Counted from the stretch's first letter, positions 51,048-61,060 are shown. The stretch is DNA of 64,000 nt from Streptomyces qinzhouensis (GCF_007856155.1 NZ_CP042266.1:5332001-5396000), one strand, 5' to 3'. Made by a program: numbers and translations. The notes: generated from the sequence alone by a model not told the origin.

Positions 51048-53440
51048 GAACTGGTCCTCCCGTTCAGCGCCCGCCGGCACAGGGCCAGCAGCCTCTCGTC
51101 CCTCACGATGTCATGACTCCCGTATCCCCCGTCTATCGCGTTATGACGGCGGACCTGTGCCAGCTCGGCGCGGAGCAGCGCCGCCGCGCCCCCGGCGCCG
51201 GCCGGGAACGCGCCCCGAGCGCCGTCCGCGCCCCCACCCGGATCCGTCCCCCCGGTCAGCCGCTCGGCGGTCGGGATCCGGGTGCTCGGCAGCGAGTCCC
51301 ATGCCGCCCGCAGCACCGGCCACGAAAGACCCGGGCCGCCCGTCACGCTCCACAGCGCATGGGCCGCGTCCACCCGGGTCCACGGATCGGCCGCGGTCAG
51401 CAGCGGGGCGAGGGTGGGCGCGGCCCCGGCACCGGCCGGGCCCATCGCGCCGACCGCCTCCGCCGCCACCCGCCGGGCCCCCTGATCCGCCGAGGCCAGC
51501 GCCGCGCAGAGCATCGGCAGCACCGCCTCCGCGTCGCCCTCGACCGCCCACAGGGCCGCCGCCGCCTTCACCCCGAACGCCGGCGACAAGGTGTCCCGCC
51601 GGACGCCGCGCCGCAACAGCGCCCGCAGCTCGGGCACCGCCTCGGCGGCCGCCGGGCCGAAGGCGGCCAGGGCCCGCAGCACCAGCTCGACCACCCACTC
51701 CCGGCGATACTCGGGCGCCCCGCGCAGCAACCGCAGCACCTCGGGCAGCGCCTCGGCCGCCCGCAGCGACTTCACCGCCCACAGCAGCGACCCCGCGCCG
51801 TCGTACAGCCGGTCGTCGAGCGGAAGCGCGCCGAGCCGCTCGCGCACCGCCGGGACCAGCGGCGCGGCCGCCGCGCCCAGCTGGCCCACCGCGAAGCCCA
51901 GGTCCCGGGGCAGCGGATCCCGGTCCAGCAGCCGCGCCAGCACCGGCACCGCCCGGGCGTCGCCGGTACGGGACAGGGCCACCAGCGCCCGGCCGAGCGC
52001 GTCCGGCTCCTCCGCCCACCGCCGTACCCACCGGCCGGGCCCGGTGGCGATCACATGGTCCGCCAGCGCGTCGGCCGCGGGCAGCGCCAGCCGGTGCAGA
52101 TCCTCCAGCGCGGTGACCGCGGCCTCGGCGAGCCGCGGCTCGTCGTCGTGGAGCTGCTCGCCGATCAGGCCGACCAGCTCGCCGTACTCCCCGCGCCAGG
52201 TGCGCATCAGCCGGGCGCTCATCCGCACCGCGTCGATCCGCTGGCCCCAGTCGGGGCTGCACAGCTGGTCGGCGAGGAGCGCGATCCGGTCGTCGACCCG
52301 GTCGCCGAGACCGTCGTGGAGGGTGCGCAGCAGATCGCCCGTCCACGGCGCGACGCGGGTGGCCCGCTCCGTCTCCCGCTGGTCGCGCAGCCGGCCCAGC
52401 AGCCTGCCGGGGCTCGGCGGCGGGGCGGTCCGGGGCGGCGGTCCGGCGGCGGCCCGGTGGAAGCGATCGGGGCCGCGGCCGGTCCGCAGCTCGCGCAGCA
52501 GCCCGGTCACATCCGGCACCACGTCGGCGGGCAGGGTGTGCGGGGCACAGCGGGCGAGCTGGGCGATGGCGGAGAGCCGCAGACCGGGGTCGTACGACCG
52601 GCCGGGGGCCGGTGGACCGGGCCGCCCGTCGTCCGGGCTCCGGCCGGTCCGGTCCGGTCCCTTCGCCCGCGCCGGCCGGTCCTGCCGCTCCTTGCCGTCG
52701 GCGGGCCCCGGCCGCCGGCTGCCGCCCGGACCGTTCGTCAGGTGCCCGGGACGCGCGCGGGCCGGCGGTTCGGGCGGCAGCCCCACCGCGTAGGCGTCCG
52801 GGTCGTACACCGACGGCTTCCCGTCGTGCGGACCGCGGGTCAGCCCGGTCAGCCACTCGACCACCTCCGGCGCCAGCCCGTCGTGCCGCAGCGCGATCCG
52901 CCCCCCGGCCTCCACACAGGCCAGCCGGACCTCCGGGTCCTGCTCCACCTTCAGCCGCTCCCGCAGCAGCGCCAGCACCAGGGCGGGTTCGCCGTGGAAC
53001 GCGGCGAGCGCCAGCGGCACCGTCAGCCGCACTCCGCGGTCCTCGCAGCCCACCAGCGACAGGAAGGCGTCGGCGCCGACGGTCACCGCCGAGGCCGCCA
53101 TGGCGTAGTTCGCGGCGGACTCGAACTCCTCGCACTCCGGGTCCAGCTCGTCGTCCCCGTCGAGTTCGATACCGCCGATGCTGGTCAGCAGCTCCACGAT
53201 GCCGCCGCGGTCCGGCACCGCCGGATCCGCCACCAGCTCCAGCAGGAACGGTATGCAGGCGAGCGTCGAATCGTAGACGTCGCCCTGGTGGTGGACCGCC
53301 CCGTACATCCCGTCCAGCGCGGACTCCCGCACGGCCGGATCGGGCGAAGCGAGCCCGCGCAGCAGTCCCGGCACATCACCGGCGGACCCGTAGGCGTGCT
53401 CAAGTCCGGCCCACTCGACCTCGTCGATCCCCCCGAACAC
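51044..53440 (-). CDS. HEAT-repeat protein
   Basis: 798 residues built of HEAT-type helical pairs throughout: SPDPAVRESALDGMYGAV, VPELRALLRRG, ADPWTRVDAAHALWSVTG and many others with the typical Asp/Arg turn. A Pro/Arg-rich linker splits the array near residue 235-290. GTG at 53440 (VFGGIDEVEWAG) has GGAGGAGG just upstream; homologues begin there. HEAT arrays act as scaffolds; cytoplasmic, function unknown. Overlaps the zinc-ribbon gene. Confidence 0.8.
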   Translation of the reverse strand: MFGGIDEVEWAGLEHAYGSAGDVPGLLRGLASPDPAVRESALDGMYGAVHHQGDVYDSTLACIPFLLELVADPAVPDRGGIVELLTSIGGIELDGDDELDPECEEFESAANYAMAASAVTVGADAFLSLVGCEDRGVRLTVPLALAAFHGEPALVLALLRERLKVEQDPEVRLACVEAGGRIALRHDGLAPEVVEWLTGLTRGPHDGKPSVYDPDAYAVGLPPEPPARARPGHLTNGPGGSRRPGPADGKERQDRPARAKGPDRTGRSPDDGRPGPPAPGRSYDPGLRLSAIAQLARCAPHTLPADVVPDVTGLLRELRTGRGPDRFHRAAAGPPPRTAPPPSPGRLLGRLRDQRETERATRVAPWTGDLLRTLHDGLGDRVDDRIALLADQLCSPDWGQRIDAVRMSARLMRTWRGEYGELVGLIGEQLHDDEPRLAEAAVTALEDLHRLALPAADALADHVIATGPGRWVRRWAEEPDALGRALVALSRTGDARAVPVLARLLDRDPLPRDLGFAVGQLGAAAAPLVPAVRERLGALPLDDRLYDGAGSLLWAVKSLRAAEALPEVLRLLRGAPEYRREWVVELVLRALAAFGPAAAEAVPELRALLRRGVRRDTLSPAFGVKAAAALWAVEGDAEAVLPMLCAALASADQGARRVAAEAVGAMGPAGAGAAPTLAPLLTAADPWTRVDAAHALWSVTGGPGLSWPVLRAAWDSLPSTRIPTAERLTGGTDPGGGADGARGAFPAGAGGAAALLRAELAQVRRHNAIDGGYGSHDIVRDERLLALCRRALNGRTSS

Positions 53441-53668
53441 GTGTGCCTCCTCCCCGGGCTCCGTCGCGACGGAGCAGCACGGGCATCCGCCCGCGAGGGG
53501 TGCGTTCACCACCCCGTTCGAACCATTCGTTCGGTGGAAGTGTGCACCACCGCGCCGACATGGAGTCGGCATCGAACGGACATGGCGAGGTTATTGCCCC
53601 CGAGGGCCGGGGACTGGTCCCATGGGCCGGAGCGCCACGCCGGGTGGCCGGGGGCCGGAGGTGAGGGC

Positions 53669-54517
53669 ATGGCGGGGTTACTGCGCGTCACACCGGCAGG
53701 CGACCGGCTGTTCGTACGGGCGCGGGACGGCCGGATCGTCGGCTGGTACGACCCGGAGGACGCCGGACAGGGCCTCGGCGGGGCCGGTGAGGGTGGCCGG
53801 ATCCGTATCGCACACGAACCACTCCGCGCCGAAGTCCTCGCCGCGCTCGCGCCCTTTGTGACGGGTGAGGTCACCGTGGGCCCGCCGCCGGTGCCGACCT
53901 CCGCCCGGCTGGCGAGTCTGGCGCTCCACCCCGACGACGATCTCGCCCCCAACCGCCCGGGCGAGGCGCTCCACGCACAGCTCGACCACCTCCCGGCGCC
54001 CGGGAATCCGGCCCGCCGGCTGCGCGATCCGCACCGGGCGGCCCGGGCCCTGCTGGCCGCCGAGCGGACGGTGGGGGCCGCGCTGGACGGGTGGGAGGGC
54101 GCGGGCTGGCGGCTGCTGCACTCCGTACCGCTGCCCGGCGCCGACCGGATCCCCCATCTGGCCGTGGGCCCCGGCGGGGTGCTCGCCGTGCACACCGTGC
54201 CCGCGCGGCGGTTATGGGGCCGGACCGGGGCGGACCGACTGCTCGACGCCGGCCGGGGCGGGGCGGTACCGCCACTGCGGCTCGCCCGCCGCCGGGCCGA
54301 ACGCGCCGCCTACGCCCTGGCGACGACGGTGCGCCCGGTGCTGGTGCTGGTGGCCCCGGCCGGAGCGGTCCCGGTACCGCCGGGCCCGGCGGACGTACGG
54401 ATCCTGTCCGACGCGGACGTTCCGGCGCTGGCCGCGCTCGGCGGGGTGCACAAACCGGCGGACGTCGAGACGCTGTACGCGACGGCCCGCGACCGCCGCA
54501 CCTGGACGAGGTCTTAG
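53669..54517 (+). CDS. NERD-like domain protein
   Basis: 282 residues. The second half resembles a nuclease-related (NERD) domain: ERTVGAALDGWEGAGWRLLHSVPL, HLAVGPGGVLAVHTV (acidic/Gln residues normally at the catalytic position are replaced) and VRPVLVLVAPAG. Residues 1-130 are a separate small domain with RDGRIVGWYDPED. Because the active residues are not clear it may be inactive. GGAGGTGAG precedes the ATG. It converges with the ligase gene and overlaps its stop by 4 bp. Confidence 0.6.
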   Translation: MAGLLRVTPAGDRLFVRARDGRIVGWYDPEDAGQGLGGAGEGGRIRIAHEPLRAEVLAALAPFVTGEVTVGPPPVPTSARLASLALHPDDDLAPNRPGEALHAQLDHLPAPGNPARRLRDPHRAARALLAAERTVGAALDGWEGAGWRLLHSVPLPGADRIPHLAVGPGGVLAVHTVPARRLWGRTGADRLLDAGRGGAVPPLRLARRRAERAAYALATTVRPVLVLVAPAGAVPVPPGPADVRILSDADVPALAALGGVHKPADVETLYATARDRRTWTRS

Positions 54518-55467
54518 GCCGTGTCCGTGTCCTGTGGCAGCCGGAGCCGGACCACCGTCACCGTCGCATGGCGGGTCGTGCGTACCTCCACCTCCGCCGT
54601 CAGCCCCGGCTCCAGCGGGCGGTAGCCGACCTCGCCCAGGCCCGCGGCCGCCGCCCGGCCCGCCGGGCCGCCCGTGCCCGGCGGCAGCGCGGCGGCGGCC
54701 TGAGCCCGCAGGGCCGGGCTCAGCGGGGCCGAGACGACCGGGGCGCCGCCGCTGTCCGGGAGGACGACCACCAGGGCGCGCGGACCGGTCGCCGGGCCGG
54801 TGTGACCGGTCACCGCCGCGTCCCGCAGCGTGGTGTGCCGCAGCTTCTGCCAGGCCCGGACACCGCCCCGGTAGGTCCGGTCGAGGTGCTTGGCCACCAG
54901 CCCCTCGACGCCGATCGCCGGCAGGACGTCGTACCAGGCGGCGGCCTCCTCGGCGTCGAGCGTCATCGGCACCGCCTGGAGCGGCGGCCCCAGCGGCTCC
55001 AGCAGCGCCACCAGCCGCTCCCTGCGGTACCGGTAGGCCCGCGTCCGCAGATCGGCGCCCGCCTCCGCGAGCAGATCGAAGGCGGCGTACGAGGCCGGGA
55101 GCGCCCGGGCCAGCTCCGGTGCGTGCCGCGCGGTGGCCATGGCCCGCTTCTGCACGGCCGCGAAATCGGTACGGCCGTCCCGCCAGACGACGACCTCACC
55201 GTCGAGCACGGTCCCCGGCGGCAGCCGCCGGGCCGCCGCCGCGAGGTCGGGAAAGGCGCCGGTGACGATCCGGCCGGAGCGGGCCTGGAGCAGCACCTCG
55301 GGGGCGCCCCCGGGGCCGACGTCACGGAAGACCAGCATCCGGTGGCCGTCGAACTTGGGTTCGTACGCCAGATCCGCACCGCGCGGGAGGCTGCTCACGG
55401 ATCCGGCGAGGGCCGGCCGCAGCGGCGGCCGGAGCCCGGGCGGCAGCTGCCGGTGCGGCGCGTTCAC
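54514..55467 (-). CDS. ATP-dependent DNA ligase (LigD ligase-type)
   Basis: 317 residues. Nucleophile Lys38 in EPKFDGH (motif I), motif III YAAFDLL, motif IV EGLVAKH, motif V WQKLRH, and an OB-fold C-terminus (EVEVRTTRHATVTVVR). It seals DNA breaks in non-homologous end joining together with the polymerase and Ku encoded next door. The GTG at 55467 overlaps the stop of the polymerase gene. The nuclease domain of full LigD is absent. The name LigC-type could also apply. Confidence 0.9.
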   Translation of the reverse strand: MNAPHRQLPPGLRPPLRPALAGSVSSLPRGADLAYEPKFDGHRMLVFRDVGPGGAPEVLLQARSGRIVTGAFPDLAAAARRLPPGTVLDGEVVVWRDGRTDFAAVQKRAMATARHAPELARALPASYAAFDLLAEAGADLRTRAYRYRRERLVALLEPLGPPLQAVPMTLDAEEAAAWYDVLPAIGVEGLVAKHLDRTYRGGVRAWQKLRHTTLRDAAVTGHTGPATGPRALVVVLPDSGGAPVVSAPLSPALRAQAAAALPPGTGGPAGRAAAAGLGEVGYRPLEPGLTAEVEVRTTRHATVTVVRLRLPQDTDTA

Positions 55468-56339
55468 GGCAGGGGCCGGGCGGCGGCCGGGTCGAGGAGC
55501 GGGGCGAGCAGATCGCCGTACCGCTCCAGCCGGGGACCGACGGCCTCGAAACGGAAGGCCAGCTCGCGCCGCTCGGCGACCTCCTCCCAGGTCACCGGCG
55601 CCGAGACGGTCGGCTCGGGCCCGGCGCGCAGTGTGTACGGCGCGGCCGTGGTCTTCGCGGCGGCGTTCTGGCTGTGGTCGACGAAGACCTTCCCGGGCCG
55701 CAGGGCGCGGTTCATCCGGTGCAGCACCAGCCGGGGCAGCGCTTCCGCACCCTCCGTGGCCAGCCGTTTCGCATAGGCGGACACCTGGGAGGACGGGGTC
55801 GGGGCCAGCGGGACGAGCAGATGCAGCCCCTTGGACCCGGAGGTCTTGACCCCGGCCGTGAGGCCGTCCGCCGCCAGCCGCTCGCGCAGCCAGAGGGCGA
55901 CCTCGCAGCACTCCACGACGGTCGCCGGGGCCCCGGGGTCGAGGTCGAACACCAGCCGGTCGGCGATCCCGGGCGCGCCGGCCCGCCACTGGGGGGTGTG
56001 GAACTCCACGACCAGGTTCGCGGCCCAGATCAACGACGCCAGATCGTCGACGACGGGCTGCCGGGCGCCGGGGTCGTCCGAGCGCGGCACGGCCGCCGTC
56101 CGTACCCACGACGGCGTACCGGGCGGCGGATTCTTGGTGAAGAAGCGCTGCCCGCCCGGTCCGTCCGGATAGCGGAGGAAGGAGACGGGCCGGTCCCGCA
56201 GATGCGGGAGCATCGCCTCCGCCGTGACCGCGTAGTAGTGCAGCAGCTCGCCCTTGGTGGTGCCGGTGGCGGGGTGGATGACCTTGTCGAGGTTGCTGAG
56301 CGCCAGCCGTCGCCCGGCCACCTCCGTGATCGGCGTCAT
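55464..56339 (-). CDS. LigD-type polymerase/primase of NHEJ
   Basis: 291 residues of the archaeo-eukaryotic primase-like LigD polymerase: DLDPG with Asp132 and Asp134, TSGSKGLHL (165-173) for nucleotide binding, and the third acidic residue Asp220 in VFVDHSQN. It adds ribonucleotides at DNA ends before ligation. Starts at ATG 56339, 41 bp from the divergent ku gene. Overlaps the ligase gene (GTGA) so the separate polypeptides are made together. Confidence 0.92.
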   Translation of the reverse strand: MTPITEVAGRRLALSNLDKVIHPATGTTKGELLHYYAVTAEAMLPHLRDRPVSFLRYPDGPGGQRFFTKNPPPGTPSWVRTAAVPRSDDPGARQPVVDDLASLIWAANLVVEFHTPQWRAGAPGIADRLVFDLDPGAPATVVECCEVALWLRERLAADGLTAGVKTSGSKGLHLLVPLAPTPSSQVSAYAKRLATEGAEALPRLVLHRMNRALRPGKVFVDHSQNAAAKTTAAPYTLRAGPEPTVSAPVTWEEVAERRELAFRFEAVGPRLERYGDLLAPLLDPAAARPLP

Positions 56340-56380
56340 ACGATGAGAATCACATGTTTATCGGGTGAAAGGGATCAAAA

Positions 56381-57418
56381 GTGCGATCCATCTGGAACGG
56401 TGCGATCTCCTTCGGGCTGGTCAGCATCCCGATCAAGCTGGTGAACGCCACCGAGAACCACGCGGTCTCCTTCCGGCAGATCCACACCGCCGACGGCGGC
56501 CGGATCCGCTACCGCAAGGTGTGCGAGCTGGACGACGAGGAGGTGCCCGCCGCCGAGATCGGCAAGGGGTACGAGGAGGCGGACGGTTCGATCATCCCGA
56601 TCACCGACGAGGATCTGGCCGCGCTGCCGCTGCCGACGGCCAAGACCATCGAGATCGTCGCCTTCGTCCCGGCCGCGTCGATCGACCCCCTCCAGATGGA
56701 CGCCGCGTACTACCTCTCCGCGAACGGCGTACCCGCGGCCAAGCCGTACACCCTGCTGCGGGAGGCCCTGAAGCGGAGCCAAAAGGTCGCCCTGGCCAAA
56801 TTCGCCCTGCGGGGCCGCGAACGGCTCGGGATGCTGCGGGTCGTGGACGAGGTGATCGCCATGCACGGGTTGCTGTGGCCGGATGAGATCCGGCGGCCGG
56901 AGGGGGTGGCACCGCAGACCGAGGTCACGGTGCGGGAAGCCGAACTCGACCTCGCGGACGCGCTGATGGACACCCTCGGGTCGGTCTCGATGGACTCACT
57001 CCACGACGACTACCGGGAGGCGGTCGAGCGGATGATCGCGGCGAAGTCGGAGGGCGGACAGGCGCTGCCCGAGGCCGCGCCCGCCGCGACCGGGGGACAG
57101 GTCATCGACCTGATGGCGGCGCTGGAGAGCAGTGTGCGGGCGGCCCGGGAGGCCCGGAGCGGCGAGGCGGGGGAGGCCGAGGTGACGCCGATCGCCGCCG
57201 GGCGGAAGCGTACGGCCGCGAAGAAGACGGCGGCGAAGACCGCGAAGAGGCCCCCGGCCAAGGGGGAGACCAAGGGCGAGGGGAAGAAGTCCACCGCCGC
57301 CGGGAAGGGCACCCGGTCGGCGAAGACGGCGGCGAAGAGCGTGAAGTCGACGGCCCGGACGGCCGGGGCGGCGAAGAAGACGGCCAAGGCGGCGCCGAAG
57401 AAACGGGCGTCGGCGTAG
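56381..57418 (+). CDS. ku: NHEJ DNA end-binding protein Ku
   Basis: 345 residues. The Ku core (3-255): MRSIWNGAISFGLVSIPIK at the start, HTADGGRIRYRKVC, FALRGRERLGMLRVV and ELDLADALMDTL. The C-terminal ~90 residues are Lys/Ala-rich (KKTAAKTAKRPPAK repeats), like histone H1, and probably bind DNA. GTG at 56381 has GAAAGGG upstream. Homodimeric rings thread onto DNA ends and recruit LigD components. Divergent from the polymerase-ligase pair, sharing 41 bp. Confidence 0.96.
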   Translation: MRSIWNGAISFGLVSIPIKLVNATENHAVSFRQIHTADGGRIRYRKVCELDDEEVPAAEIGKGYEEADGSIIPITDEDLAALPLPTAKTIEIVAFVPAASIDPLQMDAAYYLSANGVPAAKPYTLLREALKRSQKVALAKFALRGRERLGMLRVVDEVIAMHGLLWPDEIRRPEGVAPQTEVTVREAELDLADALMDTLGSVSMDSLHDDYREAVERMIAAKSEGGQALPEAAPAATGGQVIDLMAALESSVRAAREARSGEAGEAEVTPIAAGRKRTAAKKTAAKTAKRPPAKGETKGEGKKSTAAGKGTRSAKTAAKSVKSTARTAGAAKKTAKAAPKKRASA

Positions 57419-57621
57419 CGGAGCCGTACCCGTACCCGTACCCGTGCCGTATCCGTACTACCGCACCCGTCTCCGGAGCTCCGGCGCGCTGTCAACCACC
57501 CTGAGGTGTGACGCCCTTGAAAGCCTTGAAATCTTGAAAGTCTTGAGAACTTGAAAGCAGTGAAAGTCCCGAACTCCTGGAGCCCCTGGGGCGCCCGTCC
57601 CGCGCCGGACGGCGAACGCGC
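57419..57621. repeat. short direct repeats downstream of ku
   Basis: CGTACC/CGTATC hexamers (57425-57470) and an array of CTTGAAA(G/T) words at 57516, 57525, 57533 and 57550 (with CTTGAGA at 57542), spaced 8-9 bp. The AT-rich motif stands out in this genome. No gene is supported here. Confidence 0.65.
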
Positions 57622-57657
57622 GGCGGCCCGCCGGAACCGTGGTCCCGGCGGGCCGCC
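57622..57657 (-). terminator. strong hairpin downstream of the first subtilase
   Basis: GGCGGCCCGCCGG pairs perfectly with CCGGCGGGCCGCC over 13 bp, around a 10-nt loop, 50 bp past the stop. A likely intrinsic terminator. Confidence 0.75.
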
Positions 57658-57706
57658 CCTCTGCTCCGCTGTGGAAACGCGTTGTCCCGTCAGCCGTGAC
57701 GTCTCG

Positions 57707-60700
57707 TCACTTGCCGAGCCAGGCGTTGTGGACGATCACGGACGACTTGTTGTTCTTCTTGTCCGTGACGATCGCCCGCAGCGTCACTCCCTTGCCCTTC
57801 GCGGGGCTGGTCACCGTCGCCTTGCCGCTCTTCACCGGCACGGTCTTCCACGTCTTGGCGTTGTCGTACGACACCTGGACGATGAGCGACTTCAGATTGC
57901 TTCCGGCCGCGGCACCCTGCACCACCAGCGGCACGGACAGCGCGCGTCCGGCCGGAGCGGTGGAGTCCAGCGCCAGCGCCGGCGTGAAGCGGACCGTGGA
58001 GACCGGCAGCTTCGTGATGCCCTTGCCCCGGATCGAGGTGAAGGTCCACGACGCGTCGATCCGGGTCGAGGTCCGGGCCACCGACGGGCTGCGGTTGACC
58101 GTGGTCGCCAGGGTGTACGTGGCGGACGCCGACGGCACCCGCCACATCGTCTCGTCGGCCGGCAGCTTCTGCACACCGAGGAGCGTGCCGTTGCGGTAGA
58201 GGCTGGTGATCCCGGTGGTGTAATCGGCCTGGCCCGTGGGGTGACCCGCGCCGTCGGAGACGAGCATGACCGTCGGGAAGAGGTCGTTGGCCTCGCGCTC
58301 CAGACCGCTGTAGACATTCACCAGCGGGCCGTGCACACCGACGTTGAAGTTCTCGGTGTACGTCGCGCCCGCGGCGTACCGGCGCGGATACCCGGCGCCG
58401 TAGACGGCCTCGAACAGCGGGAAGCCCTCCGGGTCCATGCCCTTGTACTGACCGCCCGCGAGGTCCCAGAGGGCACCGTCGCCGGTGGACAGCCACACAT
58501 CGCGCACGCTCGCCGCGGGCTGCACGGAGAAGACGCTCGAATCGTTCGACGAGTAGTCGGGCAGTTCGCCGTAGGCGAGGAGAGCGCCCTGCTTGCCCGG
58601 TACGGACGCGCCGAGGCCCGCCTTCACCAGGGCCAGGTCCTTGGTCGCGAAGGTCTTGCTGTAGCCGTTCCCCAGCACCTGGACCGGGCCGCCGGAGAGG
58701 GTGTTGAACTCCGATGTGCCGCGCTCGAACTTCGAGTACCACGACTGCGACAGGGAGCCGTCGGTGTAGCGCGGGCCCTGGTAAGCGGTGCGGACGTTGT
58801 CGAAGCTGTCGAAGCCGTAGCCCCTGGAGATCAGGGAGCCGTCGGGCAGTTCGAGGGTGTACGTCATCCCGGCGGCCGTCTGCTTCGCCTGGCTGTCGGG
58901 CACCTTGACGGAGACCGGCTTGGTGGTCCGGCCGTCCAGCGTGACCGTGGTGTCACCGTTCACGGTCAGCTTCGGATTGTCGATCAGATCGCCGCCCTTG
59001 CCCGGATCCGCCGGGTCGACATAGGCGTCGGCGGAGAAGGCGTAGGTGCCGCGCGGCAGCCGGAGCGTGGTGCTGCCCGAGGACAGGTCGGGTGCGTTCC
59101 AGTAGCCACCGGCCAGCTCGGTCAGGCCCTCGATCTCGGCTTGCCAGGCACCGCTCGACGCGCCGTCCCGTCCGATGCCCTTGAAGGTGACGCTGTACGA
59201 CTCGATCTCACGGTCCACCGTGGCCGGGGTACGTACGGTCCGGCCGCCGCCGGAGGCGACGACGGTGGTCGAGTACGAGCCGTTGACCGTACCGCCGAGC
59301 GTGGTGTCGGCCGTCAGGTCCACCGAGGCGCTACCGCCCTTGGGGACGGTGATCTGCCGAGTGCCGAGGCTGAAGAACCCGGCTGGGGCGGGCCGTCCGT
59401 CGGCGCCCGTCGGGGTGGCCAGCGACAGATCGAGCGTGATGTCGGCGTCACCGGAGTTGTGGTACGTCACCTGCTTGGTGACCGGCCTGTCGTCGTTGTG
59501 GGGCCACTGCTGGGTGCCCAGGCTGACGTTCGGCTGCTCGGTGACGACGGTCTGGTCGATGGCCTGGTCGACCGCGATGCGGCCCGCGCCCTGCTGGAAG
59601 ACCGAGTAGGCGCCGCCCTTGGCCGACCCCATCAGCACGGACTTGAGCTGTGCGCCCGTCCAGCCGGGGTTCTTCTGCTTGAGGAGCGCCGCGGCACCCG
59701 CGGCGTGCGGGGTCGCCATGGACGTGCCGTCCATGGAGATATAGCCGGCCGGGCTCTGCCCCGGGGCGTTCGCCAGGGAGGCGGCCGTGGTGGCCACGCC
59801 GGGCGCGGTGACATCGGGCTTGAGGCCCGCGTCCCAGTTGCGCGGACCGACCCCCGAGAAGTCGGCGATCTTGTCGTTGTCGTCGACGGCACCGACGGTC
59901 AGGGCCGCCTCGGCGCTGCCGGGCGAGTCGATCGACTTCGGGCCGGGGCCGTAGTTCCCGGCCGCGACGGCGAAGAGCACGCCCTTCTCCGCGGAGAGCT
60001 TGTTGATCTGGGCTTCCAGCGCGTCGACTTGCGGGGTGTCCGTGCCGCCGAGGCTCAGATTGAGCACGGTGGCGCCCTGGGCGACGGCCCAGTCGATGCC
60101 CGCGACGATGCCGGAGTCCTCGCCGTTGCCCGAGTCGTCCAGCACCTTGGCGTTGATCAGCTCGGCCCCGGGGGCCACGCCCTTGAACCGGGCGTCCTTC
60201 TTCCCCGTACCGGCGGCGATGGACGCCACATGGGTGCCGTGGCCGTGGCGGTCGCGGGAGCCCGAGGCGGGGGTGAAGTTCTTCTCGGCGACGACCCGGC
60301 CCGCCAGGTCCGGGTGGCTGTCGTCGATACCGGTGTCCAGGACGGCGATCTTCACACCGGTGCCGTCGAGGGACCGCGCCCAGGCGGCCGGGGCACCGAT
60401 CTGAGCGGTGCTGCGGTCCAGCGACGCCTTCCGTACCCCGTCCAGCCAGACCCGCCCGATACCGGACGTCGTCGTCGCCGAACCTTCGCCGTCGGGGCGG
60501 GTGAGGGCGTCCCACAGTTCGCCGGTGGTGCCCGTGGCGCTGGTGACGGCGTCGGCGCCGAGCGTCGCCAGGGTCCGGCGGACCGTGGTGCCCTCGGTCG
60601 CGCGGACTCCGGCCCGTGCCGTGCCCGCGGTGGCCCCCCGGTAGCCGACGATCACCTTCAGCCCGGCCCGGTGGGCCTTGCGGCTCTCCGGCTTGGCGAG

Positions 60701-61060
60701 TTCGGTGATGTTGAACAGCCGCCGGTCGAGCGTGCCCTTGGCGATCAGCGACCGGGCGTCGCGCGGTATGACGTACGTCTGGCCCTTGTGCGTCCGGGTG
60801 AAGACGGTTATGCCCTCACGGCCCTTGGCGCGCTGGATGCTGACGATCCGTCCCCGGCCGTCCACGAGGACCCGGTCACCGGTGATCAGCGTGATGGTGT
60901 GCAGGGCTCCGCCCTTGGCACCGGCGGCCCCCGCCGCGGTGCCGGAGATGCCCCGGTCTCCGTTACCGGCCGACGCCGGGCTGGTCATGCCCGCCGTCAG
61001 CGCCACGGCGGCCGCGGCGGCAACCGTCGCCGCGTACGCCTTCTTGGATGGTTTGCGCAA
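57707..61060 (-). CDS. secreted subtilisin-like (S8) serine protease, large
   Basis: About 1,117 residues. A Sec signal peptide (KKAYAATVAAAAAVALTAGM, ends about 31), a propeptide (~35-190 with GLKVIVGYRG), the S8 catalytic domain with Asp242 (AVLDTGID), His277 (HGHGTHVAS), the oxyanion Asn in AAGNYGPG and Ser447 (GTSMATPHAAG). The remaining ~580 residues form beta-rich domains. TTG at 61060 follows GGGGGA and gives the cleanest signal peptide. It acts outside the cell. Neighbour in tandem: a paralogue 275 bp upstream, with its own terminator. Confidence 0.95.
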   Translation of the reverse strand: MRKPSKKAYAATVAAAAAVALTAGMTSPASAGNGDRGISGTAAGAAGAKGGALHTITLITGDRVLVDGRGRIVSIQRAKGREGITVFTRTHKGQTYVIPRDARSLIAKGTLDRRLFNITELAKPESRKAHRAGLKVIVGYRGATAGTARAGVRATEGTTVRRTLATLGADAVTSATGTTGELWDALTRPDGEGSATTTSGIGRVWLDGVRKASLDRSTAQIGAPAAWARSLDGTGVKIAVLDTGIDDSHPDLAGRVVAEKNFTPASGSRDRHGHGTHVASIAAGTGKKDARFKGVAPGAELINAKVLDDSGNGEDSGIVAGIDWAVAQGATVLNLSLGGTDTPQVDALEAQINKLSAEKGVLFAVAAGNYGPGPKSIDSPGSAEAALTVGAVDDNDKIADFSGVGPRNWDAGLKPDVTAPGVATTAASLANAPGQSPAGYISMDGTSMATPHAAGAAALLKQKNPGWTGAQLKSVLMGSAKGGAYSVFQQGAGRIAVDQAIDQTVVTEQPNVSLGTQQWPHNDDRPVTKQVTYHNSGDADITLDLSLATPTGADGRPAPAGFFSLGTRQITVPKGGSASVDLTADTTLGGTVNGSYSTTVVASGGGRTVRTPATVDREIESYSVTFKGIGRDGASSGAWQAEIEGLTELAGGYWNAPDLSSGSTTLRLPRGTYAFSADAYVDPADPGKGGDLIDNPKLTVNGDTTVTLDGRTTKPVSVKVPDSQAKQTAAGMTYTLELPDGSLISRGYGFDSFDNVRTAYQGPRYTDGSLSQSWYSKFERGTSEFNTLSGGPVQVLGNGYSKTFATKDLALVKAGLGASVPGKQGALLAYGELPDYSSNDSSVFSVQPAASVRDVWLSTGDGALWDLAGGQYKGMDPEGFPLFEAVYGAGYPRRYAAGATYTENFNVGVHGPLVNVYSGLEREANDLFPTVMLVSDGAGHPTGQADYTTGITSLYRNGTLLGVQKLPADETMWRVPSASATYTLATTVNRSPSVARTSTRIDASWTFTSIRGKGITKLPVSTVRFTPALALDSTAPAGRALSVPLVVQGAAAGSNLKSLIVQVSYDNAKTWKTVPVKSGKATVTSPAKGKGVTLRAIVTDKKNNKSSVIVHNAWLGK

